A stretch of DNA of 8,039 bases from Clostridium sp. (GTDB lineage Bacteria; Bacillota; Clostridia; Clostridiales; Clostridiaceae): positions 1 to 8,039 of the forward strand of contig JAAZGI010000175.1 of assembly GCA_012511315.1 (NCBI GenBank), read 5' to 3'. Position numbers and translations under genes: made by a program. The notes beneath the pieces were generated by a model. That model was not told where the DNA came from. It ran no database searches and saw nothing but the letters and a program-made list of their open reading frames with translations. Numbering within the stretch: position 1 is the first letter of the stretch; the number at the start of each line of letters is the position of its first letter. Shown one piece after another: positions 5,632 through 8,039 of the stretch.

Positions 5632-6918
5632 TTATTCCTGTTCGCTGTCGGTGATTTCAGCGTCAACTACCTTTTTATTAAGTAATGATTCGATGGAAGA
5701 GGTGTCATCGACTTCTTCTTCAGGACCATTGTACGAACCTTGTTTTTCAACTGCTTCAACTGGTGGAGGTGTATCATCTCCTGTAACAGATCGTAGTAAA
5801 CTCTGCTTTAAGGTTTCTTCAATCTTTAAAAGTTCTTGTTCAGCAGCTAAGCGTCTAGTTTGACCCTCTCGTTGAATTTTGATGGTTTCATCAAGGGTGG
5901 TGATGAGATCATCATTGACCTTTTTCAGGGTTTCTAATTCCACGATGCCTCGTTCAGATTCTTTAGCGACTTCTATGGTATTGGTTTTCAACATTTCAGA
6001 ATTTTTCCTCAATAAATCATTGGTTGTATCGGTGACGCTACGCTGCATTTCCAGTCCTGCTTTTTGCTTGGATAAGGAAAGGGCAATCACGACTTGAGAT
6101 TTCCAAAGCGGAATGGTATTTAGAATTGCTGTTTGAATTTTATCCACCAACTGCTTGTCATTATTTTGGATCAGTTTGATTTGCGGAGCCGTTTGTATGG
6201 CAAGGGTTTTTGAAAGTTTTAAATCATGAACTTTTTTATCAAAACGATTCACGGTGTTTTCAAAGTCATTCACAAGCTGACTGGCCATGGGATCGTTAGA
6301 CTCTATAGCTTCCTGGCGAAGCTTTGGAAGTGTAGTTGTCCGAAGTTCTTGGAGTTTTTCTTCTCCAGCAAAGATATAAAGTTGTAGATGATTAAAGTAA
6401 TCCACATTTTTTTTATACAGATTATCAAGAACACCAATATCTTTTAAAAGTCCCATTCGGGCTTTATCGAGCTCCGATTCAATTTTATCAATTTGAGTTT
6501 CTAAGGTTTGAAAGCGAGCCAAGTACTTCTCAGTGGAATTGGTTAATTTATTTAAAAAAGGGATTTTTTTAAGGAAGCTATCGTCATCAACTGAATCGGT
6601 GTCGGCATCTTGAACCTTTTTCATAAGGTCGGTCATCACTTCACCAACGTGTCCAGCATCCTTACTTTTGATTTGAGAAAGAATGGTCTCTGAGAACTGA
6701 GCAATATTTTTTTGGGCACCGACACCATATTGTTCTGTCATTTGGGAGTCCATCAAATCGATGGTGTTTTTAATTTCATCAATCTTTTTTCGTTCCTCAG
6801 GAGTAACTCGTTCAATTTCTTGAGTAAGCTTAGCAATCTCTTGCTGTTTTTCTTCTTGAACACTTTGTTCCTTCGCGCTACTTTTAGCTAAATTCTTTAG
6901 AGTGATTTCTTCTGGCAT
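5632..6918 (-). CDS. telA: TelA family protein (toxic anion resistance family)
   Basis: A 428-residue soluble, strongly charged, mostly helical protein of the TelA/YaaN family. The family is named for tellurite resistance and is linked in Gram-positives to tolerance of tellurite, cell-wall antibiotics and nisin; the biochemical activity is unknown. The N-terminal 60 residues look coiled-coil. The family core spans about 60-375, with conserved stretches TTTLPKLRQEA (194-204), NTIPLWKSQVVIAL (267-280), SVTDTTNDLLRKNSEMLK (294-311) and AKESERGIVELETLK (318-332). After 380 comes an acidic, Pro/Ser-containing tail ending in SIESLLNKKVVDAEI, probably a disordered linker with a short terminal motif. 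There is no membrane helix. An AGGAGG site (6929-6934) precedes the ATG by 10 bases. It is the second gene after xpaC, 75 bases apart, as in the xpaC-yaaN pair of Bacillus, suggesting that XpaC tethers or partners TelA at the membrane. Confidence 0.93.
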   Translation of the reverse strand: MPEEITLKNLAKSSAKEQSVQEEKQQEIAKLTQEIERVTPEERKKIDEIKNTIDLMDSQMTEQYGVGAQKNIAQFSETILSQIKSKDAGHVGEVMTDLMKKVQDADTDSVDDDSFLKKIPFLNKLTNSTEKYLARFQTLETQIDKIESELDKARMGLLKDIGVLDNLYKKNVDYFNHLQLYIFAGEEKLQELRTTTLPKLRQEAIESNDPMASQLVNDFENTVNRFDKKVHDLKLSKTLAIQTAPQIKLIQNNDKQLVDKIQTAILNTIPLWKSQVVIALSLSKQKAGLEMQRSVTDTTNDLLRKNSEMLKTNTIEVAKESERGIVELETLKKVNDDLITTLDETIKIQREGQTRRLAAEQELLKIEETLKQSLLRSVTGDDTPPPVEAVEKQGSYNGPEEEVDDTSSIESLLNKKVVDAEITDSEQE

Positions 6919-6967
6919 AGTAACAGATCCTCCTATAATTGAGTTGAGTTTTTGTATTTGAGAGATG

Positions 6968-6999
6968 GTTTAAAGTGAATCACCATATGGATTTTAAAC
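6968..6999. repeat. hairpin in the xpaC-telA junction
   Basis: GTTTAA (6968-6973) pairs with TTAAAC (6994-6999) and AATC (6978-6981) with GATT (6990-6993), around a loop holding part of the palindrome CCATATGG. It overlaps the xpaC stop codon. With no T-tract it would not end transcription; it might tune telA expression or protect mRNA ends. Confidence 0.35.
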
Positions 7000-7605
7000 T
7001 GGATCTTTGGGATGAGTTTTTTGCAACAAATCAATATCAGCTTCGATATCTACGAGCTCATTGGTTGCCAATTGGATATATTGCTTTTTGAAAGCATCTT
7101 GCAAAGTTAATAGGGCACTTGATGTTTTGAGTTCAATGTTATCAACCGCTTCAGCCTGAATCCCAGTAATTTCAAATTCATAATACTTGCCTAAAATATC
7201 CTTTGCTGTATCAAGATAGTAGCCGAAAAAACGACGCGCTTTTGTAATTTTATGAGGATTACGAGACAAGTAGTTCATAATCTTTTCACCTAGATGATAG
7301 AGAGCCATAGCGTTATCAGCAACCTCTTTTGACTTTACGTGCTTGGCGACAAAGAGCACTTGATCCATATCTGCTTCTGCTTGTTTCATCAGCCCTGCTA
7401 GCTCCTCTTCCATTACACCAGAGGGAAGATTGAGTTGAGGATAGGCTTTATCCTTAGCTCGTTTGGAAATGAAAGCGATGAACAAGGTGGTAAAAGTTAA
7501 TAAGAGAGTACTATAGATATCGATGCGGATCATTAGAAAGCTAAATACAAAAACGAGAACAGGCGGGATGACTATTGTTAGTAATGATTTAATTGATCGG
7601 TTCAT
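6994..7605 (-). CDS. xpaC: XpaC family membrane protein (5-bromo-4-chloroindolyl phosphate hydrolysis family)
   Basis: A 203-residue protein. Residues 7-26 and 29-47 are two closely spaced membrane helices with a very short loop (RIDI); SKRAKDK follows, so both ends probably face the cytoplasm. The soluble part (about 60-200) is helical and carries the family pattern KARRFFGYYLDTAKDILGKY (122-141). The family was named for a Bacillus locus affecting hydrolysis of an indolyl phosphate dye, but no phosphatase active-site motif is visible here, so enzymatic activity should not be assumed. AAAGGA (7613-7618) lies 7 bases before the ATG. It is first in the operon and followed by telA; the shared arrangement points to a membrane partner for TelA in envelope stress. 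Length and layout match the family. Confidence 0.88.
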   Translation of the reverse strand: MNRSIKSLLTIVIPPVLVFVFSFLMIRIDIYSTLLLTFTTLFIAFISKRAKDKAYPQLNLPSGVMEEELAGLMKQAEADMDQVLFVAKHVKSKEVADNAMALYHLGEKIMNYLSRNPHKITKARRFFGYYLDTAKDILGKYYEFEITGIQAEAVDNIELKTSSALLTLQDAFKKQYIQLATNELVDIEADIDLLQKTHPKDPV

Positions 7606-7766
7606 AGCTCATTCCTTTGCTAGAGTTATTTTAATGGGTTGATTTTTCCAAGTTCGATAAATAAGTGTTCTTGTTTCTAGAGCCACTCGACGAAAGCGTG
7701 AGATTCATTTTGGGTTAACAGAGTATTGGTTTAAAGTGTTCTACTTGCGACTAAAGAAAAGTTACT
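7606..7766. other. xpaC leader region, no gene
   Basis: This stretch would be the untranslated leader of xpaC on the minus strand. No ORF with a ribosome site and no strong terminator-like stem is seen. Its unusual length could hide an RNA-level control, but I see no known riboswitch pattern. Confidence 0.4.
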
Positions 7767-7791
7767 TCTATCATAAATTTTATCATAAAAT
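7767..7791. promoter_or_regulatory. candidate MarR operator pair upstream of xpaC
   Basis: ATTTTATCATAAAAT (7777-7791) is a perfect 15-bp palindrome around a central C and contains the TTTATCATAAA of the marR leader. A second copy, TCTATCATAAA (7767-7777), differs at one base, with centres exactly 12 bases apart. The palindrome covers the -10 box of the best xpaC promoter, a location suited to repression. AT-richness makes chance similarity possible. Confidence 0.45.
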
Positions 7792-7809
7792 GATGAACAA
7801 ATATTGAAA
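7782..7809 (-). promoter_or_regulatory. possible promoter of xpaC-telA
   Basis: On the minus strand TTTCAA (7804-7809), 16 bases, then TATGAT (7782-7787). Transcription would start near 7775, leaving a leader of about 170 bases. A second TATGAT at 7770-7775 has a worse -35 match. Confidence 0.45.
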
Positions 7810-7814
7810 GGCAG

Positions 7815-7898
7815 ATGAAAAAGAAAAACAAGCTGATGGATTTAAAAATGAAGATTAAAAAACGATTAAACAGAACGCTTGTTCGGACCAACTTTTAA
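7815..7898 (+). CDS. doubtful 27-codon basic ORF
   Basis: ATG at 7815 to TAA at 7896-7898 encodes a 27-residue peptide with 12 Lys/Arg (starting MKKKNKLMDL, ending RTLVRTNF). AAAGG lies only 3 bases before the ATG, which is too close. The C-terminal half resembles the basic start of membrane sensor or chemotaxis proteins, so it could be a truncated N-terminus. It could equally be chance in A-rich DNA; no product is claimed. Confidence 0.15.
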   Translation: MKKKNKLMDLKMKIKKRLNRTLVRTNF

Positions 7899-7915
7899 CT
7901 TAAGCTAAGCAAAAG

Positions 7916-7988
7916 TCGCCCATCCTCTATAGGTGGGTGATGAATGCTATTCGGTATGAGGGGTATTTTTAGTCACTCGAAAGCCGAC
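7916..7988. other. unassigned structured stretch with two hairpins
   Basis: TCgCCCAtCC (7916-7925) pairs with GGTGGGtGA (7932-7940) around TCTATA with small bulges. GTCACT (7972-7977) pairs imperfectly with AGCCGAC (7982-7988); read on the minus strand this closes a TTCG tetraloop. The region is more GC-rich than its flanks and has no ORF. CCC/GGG stems of this kind also occur at the ends of IS200/IS605-type elements, but no transposase or TnpB remnant was recognised. Confidence 0.3.
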
Positions 7989-7992
7989 AACT

Positions 7993-8014
7993 AAGGCCTA
8001 TTGCCTTTTATTTG
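7993..8014 (+). terminator. weak terminator-like hairpin
   Basis: AAGGC (7993-7997), loop CTATT, GCCTT (8003-8007), continuing as TTATTT. The stem is only 5 bp and its right arm overlaps the -35 box of the promoter at 8001, so one of the two readings may be coincidental. Confidence 0.25.
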
Positions 8015-8028
8015 CTCTATATTATAAT
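8001..8028 (+). promoter_or_regulatory. promoter pointing out of the right edge
   Basis: TTGCCT (8001-8006), 16 bases, then a perfect TATAAT (8023-8028). It would drive a gene beyond the window. The overlapping ATTATA also gives TATAAT on the minus strand (8021-8026), but its -35 position lies outside the window. Confidence 0.5.
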
Positions 8029-8039
8029 CAGTCTATAAA

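Noticed and set aside
5621..6097. Plus-strand ORFs at 5621-5863 and 5879-6097.
   Set aside because: Both are antisense shadows of telA, rich in Ser and Cys as expected from the reverse strand of a charged helical protein.
7905..7950. Complete IS200/IS605 element or TnpB guide RNA.
   Set aside because: Only a bulged CCC/GGG hairpin is present; no transposase, TnpB remnant or matching second end can be seen in the window.

Overview
The window looks like a chromosomal segment of a low-GC Gram-positive bacterium, most likely a clostridial Firmicute. The base composition is AT-rich, the ribosome binding sites are strong AGGAG/AAGGAG types, TTG is probably used as a start, and rho-independent terminators are common. 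The pairing of a short SerA with a DUF1015 protein is typical of Clostridia, and the xpaC-telA pair is a classic Firmicutes operon. I cannot name the genus from sequence alone.

Region 1 (1-2280, + strand) is a serine-biosynthesis operon. It holds a 304-residue D-3-phosphoglycerate dehydrogenase (SerA, no ACT domain), then a DUF1015 protein 13 bases later, then a 16-bp perfect hairpin. Region 2 (2281-3331) is a poorly conserved stretch carrying a membrane-anchored NERD-domain gene. That gene is split by an in-frame TGA inside a conserved motif. It is followed by a terminator whose T-tract faces the minus strand and therefore serves the next gene.

Region 3 (3371-5505) has two divergent genes. 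One is a minus-strand MarR-type regulator with an unusual charged C-terminal tail. The other is a plus-strand lipoprotein with a long Ser/Thr-rich linker. The 450-base gap between them contains a marR promoter, a candidate operator and a run of inverted repeats. After the lipoprotein come four 14-base degenerate tandem repeats and a strong terminator that works in both directions.

Region 4 (5632-7605, minus strand) is an xpaC-telA operon: a two-helix membrane XpaC-family protein and a soluble TelA-family protein, linked in the literature to toxic-anion and envelope-stress tolerance. The TTTATCATAAA palindrome found after the marR promoter recurs, extended to 15 bp, over the best xpaC promoter -10 box. 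This suggests, but does not prove, that the MarR protein controls both itself and xpaC-telA. Region 5 (7606-8039) has no convincing gene. It holds the xpaC leader and promoter, one doubtful 27-codon ORF, several small hairpins and a good outward-facing promoter at the right edge.

No CRISPR array, tRNA, rRNA or complete mobile element was seen. The most notable items are the interrupted NERD gene, the candidate MarR regulon, the DUF1015 protein as a possible ParB/SerK-like serine enzyme, and the repeat-rich intergenic regions.
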